A stretch of 64,000 nucleotides of DNA. Origin: Apostichopus japonicus (Eukaryota; Echinodermata; Holothuroidea; Aspidochirotida; Stichopodidae). Positions within the stretch are counted from its first letter, which is position 1; every line of letters starts with the position of its first letter. Below the pieces are notes generated by a model. That model saw only the letters and a list, made by a program, of their open reading frames with translations. It ran no database searches and was not told where the DNA came from. The position numbers and the translations under genes were made by a program. The DNA is taken from assembly GCF_037975245.1 (NCBI RefSeq), contig NC_092569.1, positions 7,126,501 to 7,190,500 on the forward strand, written 5' to 3'. Below are positions 1-10,900 of the stretch, piece by piece.

Positions 1-110
1 GAAGGGAAAAAAGAGGAGGAGGAGAGGAAGGAAGGGAAAAGAAAAAGAAGAAAGAGAGAAAAAGGAGAAAAAGAGGAAGTAAAAGAAAACGCGAAGACAC
101 CGGGAAGAGA
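1..110. repeat. Purine-rich low-complexity tract
   Basis: Almost uninterrupted A/G sequence built from GAA, GGA and GAAA words. It is simple sequence with no coding content and is cut by the window edge. Confidence 0.8.
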
Positions 111-452
111 AAGAAGAACAGTGACATCATTACAGCGCTGAAGGGTAGCCAGTGACGGATCAATGATTTCGTAAAAGTGTGACTCACCCTACCCCTTACA
201 CCGACAACTCCATTTTTTGACGTTTCCATTTTCCTCTCTCACTAATGATCTATATATATACTATATATGGTCTATCATAACGCGTGTGTAGAATTATGCT
301 ATGAAACCAACTGTGGCTGATCTCGAACTCGACCGTGTCGTCGGGGAACATGACTCTTTTGGGATGGGGGCGACCGCCCGCCCCCCCCCCCCCATTCAGC
401 ATGTTTTTAAATGATACCGCTAAGTAATTTCAAAATAGAAAGTGCTTAGAGG

Positions 453-612
453 CAACTAACAAGGCCTGGGAAGTGTCATTTCCAGCGATCTGGGAGACAT
501 TTTCGGCCAAAATTTGCTTGTACGCTTCGCGCCAACCTATGGTGGCGCTACGCTTAGATAATTTGCCTACAGGCTTCGCCCCTCCCTTGGCAAATTCCTC
601 GCTACGCGCCTG
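453..612 (-). repeat. Copy 1 of the shared internal module, with a hAT-like right end
   Basis: Contains the landmarks of a module found eight times in the window: a segment like TTTCCGGCGATCTGGGAG, then GTACGC..CGCGCCAAC, then GGTGGCGCTACGCTTAGATA at 540-560. It ends at 612 with CTACGCGCCTG, which matches the right end of copy 3 at 2012, so both may come from elements starting CAGGCGCGTA. No left terminus or target duplication was found, so the element is probably truncated. The open frame on the minus strand (..LSKRSATIGWREAYKQ..) is a by-product of the repeat, not a gene. Confidence 0.65.
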
Positions 613-965
613 TTCGAATTTGTAACGCACAGCAGATATCACATCATATCAGTGAGCATGAAAATGGCGTTCCAGGATAAAAAGCCTCAAAACTGTCCGA
701 CTTGCCTGAAAAAATAACGAAAAATTTTCGCGCGCAAAGCGCGCGTTCAACGTGTTCATGTCAATATCATATAAGCAAGCATCGGTTATTACATCGCATG
801 CCATCATGTACCGTACGGTCCGTTAAAATTGCGCAGTATACCGCGGGATGCTAATGTAAACAACGACATGTCTCGTGTAGATGTATTAAAAGCATGGAGG
901 TCCAATTATGTCAAAACTCTCTTTTACATTAGTAATGGCGAATTAGGGCCTGCACCCCCGCCGCG

Positions 966-1341
966 CAGTGGCGGAGCGTCCATATGGTCAGGGGGGCGGA
1001 TGCCCCCCTGACGGACTCAAATGGACTGCTGGCGCTTTTTCAGCTCTTTACCACTTTTTACTTATTCTAGATTATTGACTTTTTTATTGCGCTCTCATCT
1101 ACTTATTGATATTTGTCACATTTTGTTGATGTAATTTGGCGATGACACCTTATTCTTCGTTTATCTGCAAATTAGCCAGGCCCGGAAAGGGTCATTTCCG
1201 GCGATCTAGGGAGTATCTTTACTCAAAAATTTTCTGTACGCTACGCGCCAACCAGTGGTGGCGCTCCACTTAGATAGTGTCGAAAGCGCCCCTTCAGACC
1301 ATTCTCGCCACTCCTGACCAATACCCCTAGCTCCGCCACTG
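966..1341. mobile_element. hAT-like non-autonomous DNA transposon, 376 bp
   Basis: Termini are CAGTGGCGGAGCG on the left and, reverse-complemented, CAGTGGCGGAGCT on the right. They are flanked by an exact 8-bp direct repeat CCGCCGCG at 958-965 and 1342-1349. Eight-bp duplications and CAG..CTG ends are hallmarks of the hAT superfamily. Inside are a perfect hairpin (GTCAGGGGGGC / GCCCCCCTGAC, about 989-1013) and copy 2 of the shared module (about 1176-1290). There is no transposase frame. The flanks (..CCCCCG and CTCCTACGCCTATG ending at 1364) look like the edge of another element, so this copy is probably nested. Confidence 0.75.
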
Positions 1342-1864
1342 CCGCCGCGCCTCCTACGCCTATGTGTGTAGTGTTCGATTTCGGAAATATCTACTATTTT
1401 TTCATTTCCTTCAACCAAGTTTTATAATAGCCGTTATAACAGGTTTTAATATTTCTACACCAATAAATTAACGAAAATTTCTGACCAACATTCTACATCA
1501 CACTTCTCTACTCGTGCAATTTTGACCGGTCTGTTAGGGGTTGAAGGAAGTTTTTTTCTATATTGGTTGTCCATAGATGAAATTTTGTACAACATTATGG
1601 GTCTGTTTTGAAGTGAGTTTATTCACGAGAAATGTGAATTTTCAAATTCTGAACAAATATGGGGCTTAAAACCTTGAAAAGTGGGGCTGACGGGTATTGT
1701 GGGCCGCGACGTAGAATCACCTACAAAAGCAAAGACCCACAGGAGATGCGATCAGGTCGAACATGATGTGTGCCGGGTTTACAATCTTCAAAAAGGTTAT
1801 GGATGGAAAAAAAACTATTAGGAAATACTTGGTTCTCGGGCAAAAAGTGTACATCTGGTTGGTC

Positions 1865-2012
1865 ATTTCAAGCCCGAGAAGTGCCGTTTCCGGTGATCTG
1901 GGGGGTTTCAAAACAAGAAATTTTCTTGTACGCTGCGCGCCAACCGATGGTGGCGCTCCGCTTAGATAGTAATTCGCGCCCCCCGGGTTTGAAAATCCTG
2001 GATACGCGCCTG
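1865..2012 (-). repeat. Copy 3 of the shared internal module
   Basis: Shows the module landmarks in the same orientation as copies 1 and 2, including GGTGGCGCTCCGCTTAGATAGT near 1948-1970. It ends at 2012 with GGATACGCGCCTG, the same terminus type as copy 1. No matching left end was located between 1365 and 1860, where I see nothing else recognisable. Confidence 0.65.
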
Positions 2013-2224
2013 CTAATGGTGACTGACATATTCAATGGCAGCTGGAGGAGTAAGTAAGGATCCCCGTTTAATTCTTATAAATATATTGAGAAAGGTTGGG
2101 TGTGGTATGGGAACTTTGACATGGATCGTGATTGGCATTAACATTTCAGTTTTAGTCATGCGTGCTTTCCATTCCCTAGAAATAGCGAAAATTATCAAGC
2201 AAAGACGATAAAGAATAGGCAAGA

Positions 2225-2315
2225 CAAACAACCTTAATGAAAGGGTTGTGAATATCAGTAACATTACACACAAACAACCTTAATGAGAGGGTTGTGAATA
2301 TCAATAACATTACAC
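2225..2315 (+). repeat. 46-bp tandem duplication
   Basis: The units at 2225-2270 and 2271-2315 both begin CAAACAACCTTAATGA and differ at only a few bases. The duplication is local and lies just upstream of the penultimate methyltransferase exon. Confidence 0.85.
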
Positions 2316-2469
2316 TCCATATCATACTGAAAACCTATGCAAGTACAGACCAAACACAGACAACGCAGTTTTCTTATCTAACTTGGACTACATTATATAC
2401 ACACAAGATAACAATGAAAGACGAAAACAGATTATGCCATTAATGCAGTAAAATTGTGAATTATTGCAG

Positions 2470-3657
2470 GTATTGCAACGTCATGAAAAAGCTTCTTAAA
2501 GCCGATGGTCGTTGGTTGTTGGATGTGTTTGAACTGGATCACGTTAAGTTTGCTGGACCACCATTCAATCAGGATACAGAAGAGCTCAGGCAACTAATCG
2601 GTAAAGTATAATAATGTTCACCGTCATACGAGAGACCTTAGATATCTAGAAGCAGGTGATCTCATGACACGACCTGGAGATATACCTGTATAGAGTCACG
2701 CCGTACCTATCAAGGTAAACTAATATGGACAACTTCATAAACCCATGTGCGATCAACTGTGCAGCCTGATTTGGAAGAATCTGCTGAGAAAAGCAAACCC
2801 AAGGGCCATGATAATCAACGACATATGTCATTGGCATCATTTGTGATAAACCCTTAACTCCTCGTCACAGATTAACATATATCTATAATTTCGTTTGGGA
2901 AATATCATAGGGCCAACTTTCATCCATATCCAAGAGGGAAAACTATTGTATTCTTCTGATTGTTTTCTTTGTATATTACAATGCTGATGTGCTTGTAATA
3001 GAGAATATTGAATCTAAATATTGAAGTTCTTTACATGACTTAATACTTGAATTAACTTTCAGTTTATATTCACAATGAAAAGAAAGTTCAATGGAAAGGA
3101 AAGGTTTGATTTCCAAGACGCACTGTGACATCGCACATTGAAAAATAGCAGCCTCGAGAGGCCAACACACATCTTCATCGGCACTATCTTTTATAAATAG
3201 TTAGTAAGTAGGGATGGCCCCTCATACACGTATAACAGTTAACGTTTTGACAGCGTCACATCTGGTAGGCTACTTCCAATTCCCATATTATGTTGAGGGA
3301 AAGTTTTATTGACAAGCACTCAGCGACTAGTCAGTCTTCTTTGCTGACATATTTTATTTAATAAGTTGCTTGGAGAAAAATAATGACTTAAGACTTAAAA
3401 AGGCAACGTTACTGCGTTATCTAATAATAAAATGGTTGGATACTTATTTTGTATATCAGTGTCGAGTGCGAACGTTCATGGATATCAGTTATTTATAATT
3501 TCGTCTTTTTCTGCCTTTTTTTCTGTTCTTAGGAATACAGTATGATTTCGAACAGTTGAGAAGAAAGGATGCTATGAATCCATGGAGCGAGACATGGGGT
3601 GTATCCTACTTTATTGTGAAAGATTTTCTAATACAACAAAAGTCTGACAATATTTAA
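2470..3657 (+). CDS. TPMT: Thiopurine S-methyltransferase-like protein, last two exons
   Basis: This is the C-terminal end of a SAM-dependent methyltransferase of the TPMT family, cytosolic enzymes that methylate aromatic and heterocyclic thiols. The penultimate exon (2470-2600) follows the acceptor ATTATTGCAG and ends at G|GTAAAG. The last exon (3533-3657) follows a strong pyrimidine tract with TTCTTAG and ends in TAA. The phases agree: one base completes the first codon, and a split Gly codon joins the exons. The joined frame gives 84 residues with WLLDVFELDH, then GPPFNQDTEELRQLIG, then NPWSETWGVSYFI. The GPPF..V/E..L.G block and the terminal WG..YF.EK.YL pattern are typical of TPMT. The exons carrying the SAM-binding motif are not visible in 1-2469. 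They may lie left of the window or be split too finely to see. Nothing looks broken in this part. Confidence 0.85.
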
Positions 3658-4506
3658 CGTTGGTGTTCGAATGGACCCTGCAACGATCCTGAACAGGAAG
3701 AAATGTTGACTTCTCAACACTACAAGTTCATGCACTAGCTTATCACGCAGACGTTTACCATGTTAGAAATTGTAAAACATCGTATCACGTGACTTTAGCT
3801 TCACTATATACACCCACGAAGGTGGACATCATAGAGCACGCTTAGATAACCGAATGGGACCTATCCGAGTCAGCGATTTATTATTATCCTCATATATAAA
3901 GGACACTGATGATCAAGATATCTCAATTATGTATTCAATTTAAGTTCTTATCATTTGCTTTCAGTCATTTAGCTTTTTTTTCCATTAGTTTATGTTGATA
4001 TAGGTTACGTAGTGTGGAAGAATGAAGTTATAGATACTGTAACTGTATAATATGGGCATAGCAAGCAGTACAAGTGCGCCCTCCCTCTTGTGAGAGATTG
4101 TCTGTCTTTCTGTTTTAAAGTGACATCTAAAATATCATGTTTATGCAAAGAGGCTCTGCAAATCCTTACCTGATAACAGCGTAACTGTCAGAGGTTGAGA
4201 TTAGCTTCACTATACTCCGACGAAAGTGGACATCATAGGGCACGCTTAGATAACCGAATGGGATCTATCCGAGCTAGCGTTATATCATTGTAAAGGACAT
4301 AAATTAGTGTAAAGGAGACTGATAATCAAGATATCTCAATTATGTATTTCAATTTAAATTCTTATCATTTGATTTCAGTCATTTCGCCCTTTTTTATATT
4401 TACTGTAGTTTATGTTGATATAGGTTACGTAGTGTGGAAAAATAATGTATAATAATAGATAAAATTAATAGATACTGTAACTGTATGTGTAAAAGTAAGC
4501 TGGCCT

Positions 4507-4537
4507 GACGTTTCGATCCTAGCAGGATCTTCTTCAG
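4507..4537 (-). ncRNA. Hammerhead-ribozyme-like motif in the inverted terminal arm
   Basis: On the minus strand the order is CTGAAGA, a self-complementary stem GATCC..GGATC with a short loop, GAAA, then CGTC. CUGANGA, stem II, GAAA and GUC are the conserved parts of the hammerhead core. Such ribozymes are described from the terminal repeats of Penelope-like elements. The matching place in the 3' arm on + (6002-6033) has TTGAAGA instead of CTGAAGA, so the core there has lost its first C. Cleavage competence cannot be judged by eye because stems I and III are short. Confidence 0.5.
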
Positions 4538-4683
4538 AGGCTAAATGACAAGTAACAGTAACAGAAGGGACAAAAACACGCACAGAATACAAACAGGTTA
4601 ATGAGCATGGTGAACACAAAGAGATAGGTGTAAGGGGATTAGTATACAAGGGATGGAGAGAAGACTGAAAGAAGCATTACCTT

Positions 4684-5770
4684 CAAAGAAACGGGATTGC
4701 CATGGGCACCAGGATGGCTCCTTCCTTTGCTTGACTGTTTATGTCTAGCCTTGAAGAACGCATGCTCAGTACAGCTCCCTGCCGTCCTCTTATCTGGTGG
4801 CGCTACATTGATGACATCTTCTTCGTTTGAACCAGTGATGAAGATAGCCTCTCACCTTCATAAATCACATGAATTCTTTCCACAGCACCATCAAATTTAC
4901 CTCTGAGTACTCTCACCAACAGGTTATCTCTCTCGATGTGACTGTTCGCAAGGAACACGGTTCTCTCTCTACAGACTTATACAACAAGCCCACAGACACA
5001 CACCAGTATCTCCATTCTTCAAGCTGCCATCCCCGTCACTGCAAGTCTGGAATTGCCTACAGTCAAGCACTTCGTCTTCGTCGCATTTGCTCTAACAATT
5101 CCTCTTTCATTCGCCATACAGATGCATTGGAAACACCTTACTTCCATGGGCCATATTGCCAGAAGGGTGCGTTAAGCCATTCAAAGAGTCCGCTCCATAT
5201 CCAGATCATCAATTTTGGCAGTGAAGGACAAAAGGGACGAGATTGCGACGACAAGCTCCCCCTGGTTGTTACTTTCCACCCAAATCTTCCTTCTCTTCAG
5301 CAAATCACCTCTAACAACCACAACATTCTCCTCACTCCAGATAGACTCCAATGAGCTGTCCCTGAAAAACTCACCTTCGCCTACAGACGTCCACGCAACC
5401 TACGAGACCTTCTTGTGCGTGCTGCTGTTCCACCTCTAACTTCTAACCCTACACCCATTCAGCATGGTACTTTGAAATGTGATCGTACTTCGAGATGCAT
5501 CGTCTGTAGCCACCACATTGTTGAATCCAATACCATCACCAGCCACAGCATGCAACTCACACACAAGACTAAGGGTCACATCACTTTGCACAACCACTAA
5601 TGTCATCTGTCTGATCTCTTGTAGAGTTTGCGGCATCCAGTATGTTGGCGAAACCAAACCCACCCTCAAGAAGCGATTCTATGGTCACAGACCCATGGTT
5701 AACATCATGAAGACTGAGACCCACAGTTGGAGAACACTTTAACCTTCCCAACCATACCATTAACGACATG
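4684..5770 (+). pseudogene. Penelope-type reverse transcriptase plus GIY-YIG endonuclease remnant
   Basis: In one frame from 4685 the sequence reads RNGIAMGTRMAPSFA, then a TGA stop, then an SLEERML segment, and the catalytic YIDD box at 4804-4815 followed by IFF. A second TGA follows. The frame then shifts into a 161-codon open stretch (4869-5354) containing ISLDVTVRKEHGSLSTDLYN and KPTDTHQYLHSSSCHPRHCK, typical of the RT thumb region in these elements. Further on are a CX2C-like CDRTSRCIVCSHH (about 5480-5520) and the GIY-YIG signature ICLISCRVCGIQYVGET..LKKR..GH (about 5602-5690). This order of RT, Cys motif and GIY-YIG identifies Penelope-like elements. It encodes no functional protein. 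Confidence 0.9.
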
Positions 5771-6262
5771 TCTTTGTCCTTCTCCAGTTTATTCCCTACC
5801 CACTTCCCTTAATCCTCTCTTGTCCCTCCACTGTTTATCTCCTACCTCTCCTCTTCCCCTGTTTGTTTGTTTCTTCTCTCCATCCCTTGTCTAGTAATCC
5901 CCTTTACATCTATCTCTTTGTGTTCACCATGCTCATTAACCTGTCTGTATTCTGTGCGTGTTTTTGTCCCGTCTGTTACTGTTACCACTTGTCATTTAGC
6001 ATTTGAAGAAGATCCTGCTAGGATCGAAACGTCCGGCCAACTTACTTTTACACATTCTTACACAGGCTCTCTAGTGGGGATAACAGTTTTATTTTTATTT
6101 AGATACTGTAACTGTATAATATGGGCATAGCAAGCAGTACAAGTGCGCCCTCCCTCTTGTGAGAGATTGTCTGTCTTTCTGTTTTAAAGTGACATATAAA
6201 ATATCATATTTATGCAAAGAGGCTCTGCAAATCCTTACCTGATAACAGCATAACTGTCAGAG

Positions 6263-7790
6263 AGAGCCAAAACTTTGAACACAATCTCTGATGTTAAAAG
6301 TACCTTTCAACCCTGGCTCTAACGGACATTTTAGGCCAATTTGATCAGCCATTTTCATTATTTCTTTTTCATTATTCTATTATTATTGGTGTCTGCTATG
6401 TACTCCCTTCGTAATATGTCAACAACCTGGTACACAAATGAAACTAAAAATCTGTTTTTTTTTGTCCTTTGAAGATTCTTTTATTTCTGAATATTATTCT
6501 CATATACAGTAGAATAGAATAAAATGCACAGATAGTCAATGCACCATAATAAAGCTAACCAATGCAAGCATTAAAAGATAACAATTATACCAACATATAG
6601 TAAAAGGGGAATGACAGCCTACAAAGATTTGGTCACCATGGATGACAGGAGAAGGCGATCTTGTAGACATGCAAGGATAACTGTCTTTGTGGTCTTTGAT
6701 GTTGGCCAGGGTAAATAATCCCCACAGCAACAGAACCAACATCTTGTTATGTCTGTATTCAAAATGCACGTCACATATGTTACAGGTACACATCATTGGT
6801 CAAAATGTCTCCTGCCAATTTGGTTCAAAGAATATCAGTTGCATGAGGTTAGTATCAAGTACCTAGGGAACAGACTGTATGTACATTATAATGCTGTCAA
6901 ATAAATAACACTTACACCTGAACACTTGATCTGAGATAAACACGAAGAAGAAGATAGAAAAACAAAACCCTATCAAATGACATTGCACTTTTCTATGGTA
7001 ATTCTTAGCATTGTTCAAGAACAAAGGCTTTGTCTTCTATAAATGTTTCTTAATTGGTTATAATCATCTTTTGTACTTAATGCTTGTTTTGATTTATGGT
7101 CATTTAACTATTACTGATGGATAAAGCGCTGTCTACTAACTTTCATATTTACAAATTAATGAATAACACACACTGATAGAGAAGTCAACAGAACCTGTGT
7201 AAGTTGTTGGACATGTGTGGACACTTCTAACACTGTCCTGGTTGGTTTACAATTGCAACCATGTGTCTATCTATGGATAGGTCCCAGTCTCAGATGTACA
7301 CAAAGCAGGACAGTTTTATCCAAAGAGGTATGGTATTTGACCAGTGTAAACTAACCATGACATGAGTGTCCGACCAAATACCTATGGTTGCAATGGACTG
7401 TGACATGTGTCCACTGATGTATGGTCTGTGGTAAAGACCAACAGTGACGTAAGCATCCACCAGCAGACAGGTTTGTGGTCTACACAGTTTACTCTCATAT
7501 CTTCCAGAATGTATGAAGACAATCATGATGACAGACTCATAGGCACCCAACACTCACATTAAAAACTATATCAATCCTATCAACTTGATTACTGTTGGAT
7601 CACAATTATCAGTACTACAAACCCAAAACTAAGAATGGATAAATGTTCAATATACATAACCATATAAAAGTCTTCAACTACACGTTTTATTCAAAAGGCA
7701 AGAACCAGTAATACATATTAATTGATTGATATATATACTTGAAAACAGACTGAACTGTGACATTAACCAAGTGGCTAGATGCTAGCAACT
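6263..7790. other. Spacer or distal 3' flank of the calcium-sensor gene
   Basis: AT-rich sequence with no supported gene. Around 6478-6484 the minus strand carries AAATAAAAG followed by an A/T-rich stretch. It could be a distant polyadenylation signal for the calcium-sensor gene, but this is a guess because the stop codon is 5.8 kb away. Nothing else stands out. Confidence 0.3.
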
Positions 7791-7998
7791 ACTTAACTTT
7801 AATATCTTGCTTCAACAACCACTTAACTGTAATATCTTGCTTCAACGATTACTTAACTTTAATATCTTGCTCCAACAACCACTTAACTTAAATATCTTGC
7901 TTCAACGATTACTTAACTTTAATATCTTGCTCCAACAACCACTTTACTTTAATATCTTGCTCCAACAACCACTTAACTTTAGTATCTTGCTCCAACTT
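7791..7998 (+). repeat. 30-bp minisatellite, seven units
   Basis: Units start at 7791, 7821, 7851, 7881, 7911, 7941 and 7971. Each resembles ACTTAACTTTAATATCTTGC followed by TYCAACAACC. The period is exactly 30 and unit variants alternate (CAACAACC versus CAACGATT), which suggests a 60-bp higher-order step. Because 30 is a multiple of three, it creates a repetitive open frame (..LLQQPLNFNI..) that is not a gene. Confidence 0.95.
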
Positions 7999-7999
7999 G

Positions 8000-10900
8000 A
8001 GGAAAAAGTTTGAACTCATTTCCTCCACATTTCACATTGTTGTTCAACTTTTTCAATACCTCTCTGGATCAGTGGATGACTCGATCTTTGGGTCATATGT
8101 AGTGTTAACTGATTTAAGAAACACTGATTAACTTTGGCCATTTCAATACCTTGCCACAAGTCTCCCATTGCTGGACAGTGAAGGTAGAAGATGGCTCAAA
8201 GATATGGAGGTACTGAGGAAAACTGAAACCTTGCATGGCATCCTGAATATTCAGTTCCAGTGAAGTATCCAGTGAAGCATCATGTCAGATTAACAAGGAT
8301 ACCTAATAACATGAGAGCAGAGTGTTACAAACTCCCTGTTAACACCCATACATGCTAACTTTACTGGAGGACTTTACTGTGAGACTCATGGTTTTATGTA
8401 TCATCTCACAATAGAATCTACAAATCTCACATGTAAAAATCTCAAAAAGTGAAAACAATAGTTAAGCAGATTAACATGAAGCTGTGGATATTTTTGCACT
8501 GTTAGAATGTCACACACCATCTTTGTACTTACTTTTAGGACTTGTACCTACCAAAGATTATTGCAAACATTACATGTATATAAGCAATGAAACAATTGAT
8601 TCTTTGAGTAAATAAAGTTTAAAGACATCTTTCCTAGTTTTAGAGAAGAGCACATATCTATCCTTCCTTGTCACCTCATAAATGTGTAATCAGAGCTGTG
8701 AATCAGCCAATGTAGCTAACATTCACATGCAGTTAGTTACTGGCCTAAATAACTTACAAATGGCGATTCAGCTATTTCTCCAGTCCATCTCAATTACATG
8801 TCTGTTATAGTTCCATGATAAGAAGTTACTTTTATTACACTAATTACATGACATATCACATGTTAGTAGCAACATCCCTTGAAACTCATACTAAAGTCAA
8901 CTTAGTTACCTTAGGTTCCCATGCTTGGTGGGGGGGGGGGGATCTAAGACCACTAAAGCTGGAGGAAAAAAAACATGCAAAAAAAAAGATTGAATCACAT
9001 AATGTTACTAACTTTGTACCTTACTATGCCTTACCTGTTAATAAGTGTTAGTTTGCCGAATACTGGTTATAATTTACCCCTTACCCCAAGTAATGATTCT
9101 ATTAAAAGTATCTCAAAACAATGAAATGTGATGATCTCTTTCTGAAATGATATATGTCAATTCACTGCTTGCTTTATAACGACAAAGCAAAAGAAATTCT
9201 AAATTCTCCCCTGGTTTACTAGCAGGCCACCAAGACCTTGGAAACTGAGACAGCAGCAGCACTTTTGTTTGCATGGGATTGTTGTTAGATATGTAATGCC
9301 AGCAAGTAGGTCTAACTAGGGTAGTACAAGTCAGCTCAATCTGAGAATTAGTTCCTATCTGACAGCTTCTATCAGGCTTGAGAAGAAGTCTTACCAAAAA
9401 ATGTCAGTAAGGTGAAGAAAGATAAAAGAAAAAGGCACATGAATGTACAAAATACCAATGTATAGAAGCAAGAAATAGACAAGAAAATGAGAATTTAAGC
9501 TACAAAAAGACCAAATTATTAAAGGAATGATCTCATCAAATTAACCACCGATACAAAACTAGAAACTACCATTAGACATCAAAAAAAAAACTCTTCCATA
9601 CATTTATATTAGCAAAGATGATCGTTGATTGCAGCAAAGACATCAAATGTTAGAAAATTGTTTCCAGTGGTGTAATTTTTTCGTTGATCAAGGAGAGTCG
9701 CTTTTATGGTTAACCTATTTAATTTACTGTAACTACTTGCAATCCTACAAACATCTGTTAATATATTATCACATCTCTTGACGAAATAGCTTTCATGATG
9801 CTATTGTTAATTCATAAAAACTAAGAAAAACTAAGAAAATGGCAAACAAAACGATAAAATTCACTGATAAAAAATAAAACATTTTCTGCCCTCCTTAAAG
9901 AAATATGATTACTGAGCAACCGCTACAAAACTATAAAAGTTAAATACGCAAGCAATTTGCTGTGTAAAATAGTAATAGCTGGTTGTGCATCACCTTTACA
10001 CCTTAGTATCTGAATAATTCAAATGAATCAACCTTCAAGCACCATTTCAAATGGGAGTGTTAAAACTTCAAATCATCAGTAATAACCACTACTCATTCCA
10101 ACATGATCTAAATAAAGGAAAATAAAACATGGCAGGGTAAGCAACTCACAGTAAGGAATTATCCACAAAAATGTGTCTGAACAATTGTTATTTAATGTAG
10201 AAATACAATTGTATGCCAAGCAAGAATTTTCCAAAATCGAAAAATCAAAGTATTAAATTTTCCAAGGCAAGTAATATGATTGTTGTTTCAGGTTTACAAA
10301 GATGTTATACTCTGCTAGTATTTAGAACATAAATGTATGTAATGGGTAGTCAAGTTGTGGAGTGGATAACTGCTTTCAACTTTCAGTATTTCACAATGTT
10401 TCATTTACCAAGTAGCAGGGAGGGGGGAATGTGAAACAGGGACATAAGAAAATATTGGCAAAAGAATAATAAATAGATATTATTTTTATGATGTTGGATA
10501 GGCTATTTCTTTTTTACTACGGTACCTTGTGTTCTGCATCAAAGTATCCTCATAAGTATATTTTTTGCAAACTTGATAGGATATAAACAGGTTATACACA
10601 CTATTCCGCTGTTAGGGACTATTCATTACTGAGCAATTCATTGTTTGGAGCAAGGGGACTTCACTAACCTTGAAATAGCTTAAACACTGGTCAAATTACC
10701 TAGTAATATTGGGAACATCCACTCTTAATTCAGTCTTGACATGCTCAAATCATCAACTGACTTACCTAAGTGAACAATACTATTCAAATGTACATATATC
10801 TGAATAGTTGCAAAATAGATTTTCAAGGCTAGTATCAAACACCTTGAGATGTACCTTTGCAACATAAATCAAACTGCTAAAGTTTAAGTTCAATTACGAC

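Larger units (their letters stand above)
4487..6099 (+). mobile_element. Penelope-like retroelement copy, 1.6 kb, 5'-truncated with inverted 3' end
   Basis: Bounded by an exact 18-bp direct repeat TAGATACTGTAACTGTAT at 4469-4486 and 6100-6117. The same site is intact and uninterrupted in the neighbouring duplicate near 4030, so this is a genuine target-site duplication. The left end (4487-4663) is the reverse complement of the right end (about 5873-6060), so the element begins with an inverted copy of its own 3' terminus. Inverted and partial terminal repeats are a known habit of Penelope-like elements. Between the arms lie remnants of the reverse transcriptase and GIY-YIG endonuclease. The copy is dead: the coding region has stops and frameshifts and lacks most of the RT N-terminus. 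Confidence 0.9.
3795..6262 (+). repeat. Tandem duplication of about 406 bp, second copy split by a retroelement
   Basis: Unit A occupies 3795-4200. Unit B starts at 4201 with the same TTAGCTTCACTATA, runs to 4486, is interrupted by the Penelope insertion, and resumes at 6118-6262. Shared blocks include GGTTACGTAGTGTGGAA and GTGCGCCCTCCCTCTTGTGAG. The units differ by scattered substitutions and small indels. The order of events is therefore duplication first, insertion second. I see no coding content in the unit. Confidence 0.9.

Noticed and set aside
4425-4649. Minus-strand protein similar to the + frame at 5867-6130
   Set aside because: Both come from the inverted terminal arms of the Penelope element, not from genes.
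7807-8013. Repetitive protein (LLQQPLNFNI repeats)
   Set aside because: It is produced by the 30-bp minisatellite, whose period is a multiple of three.
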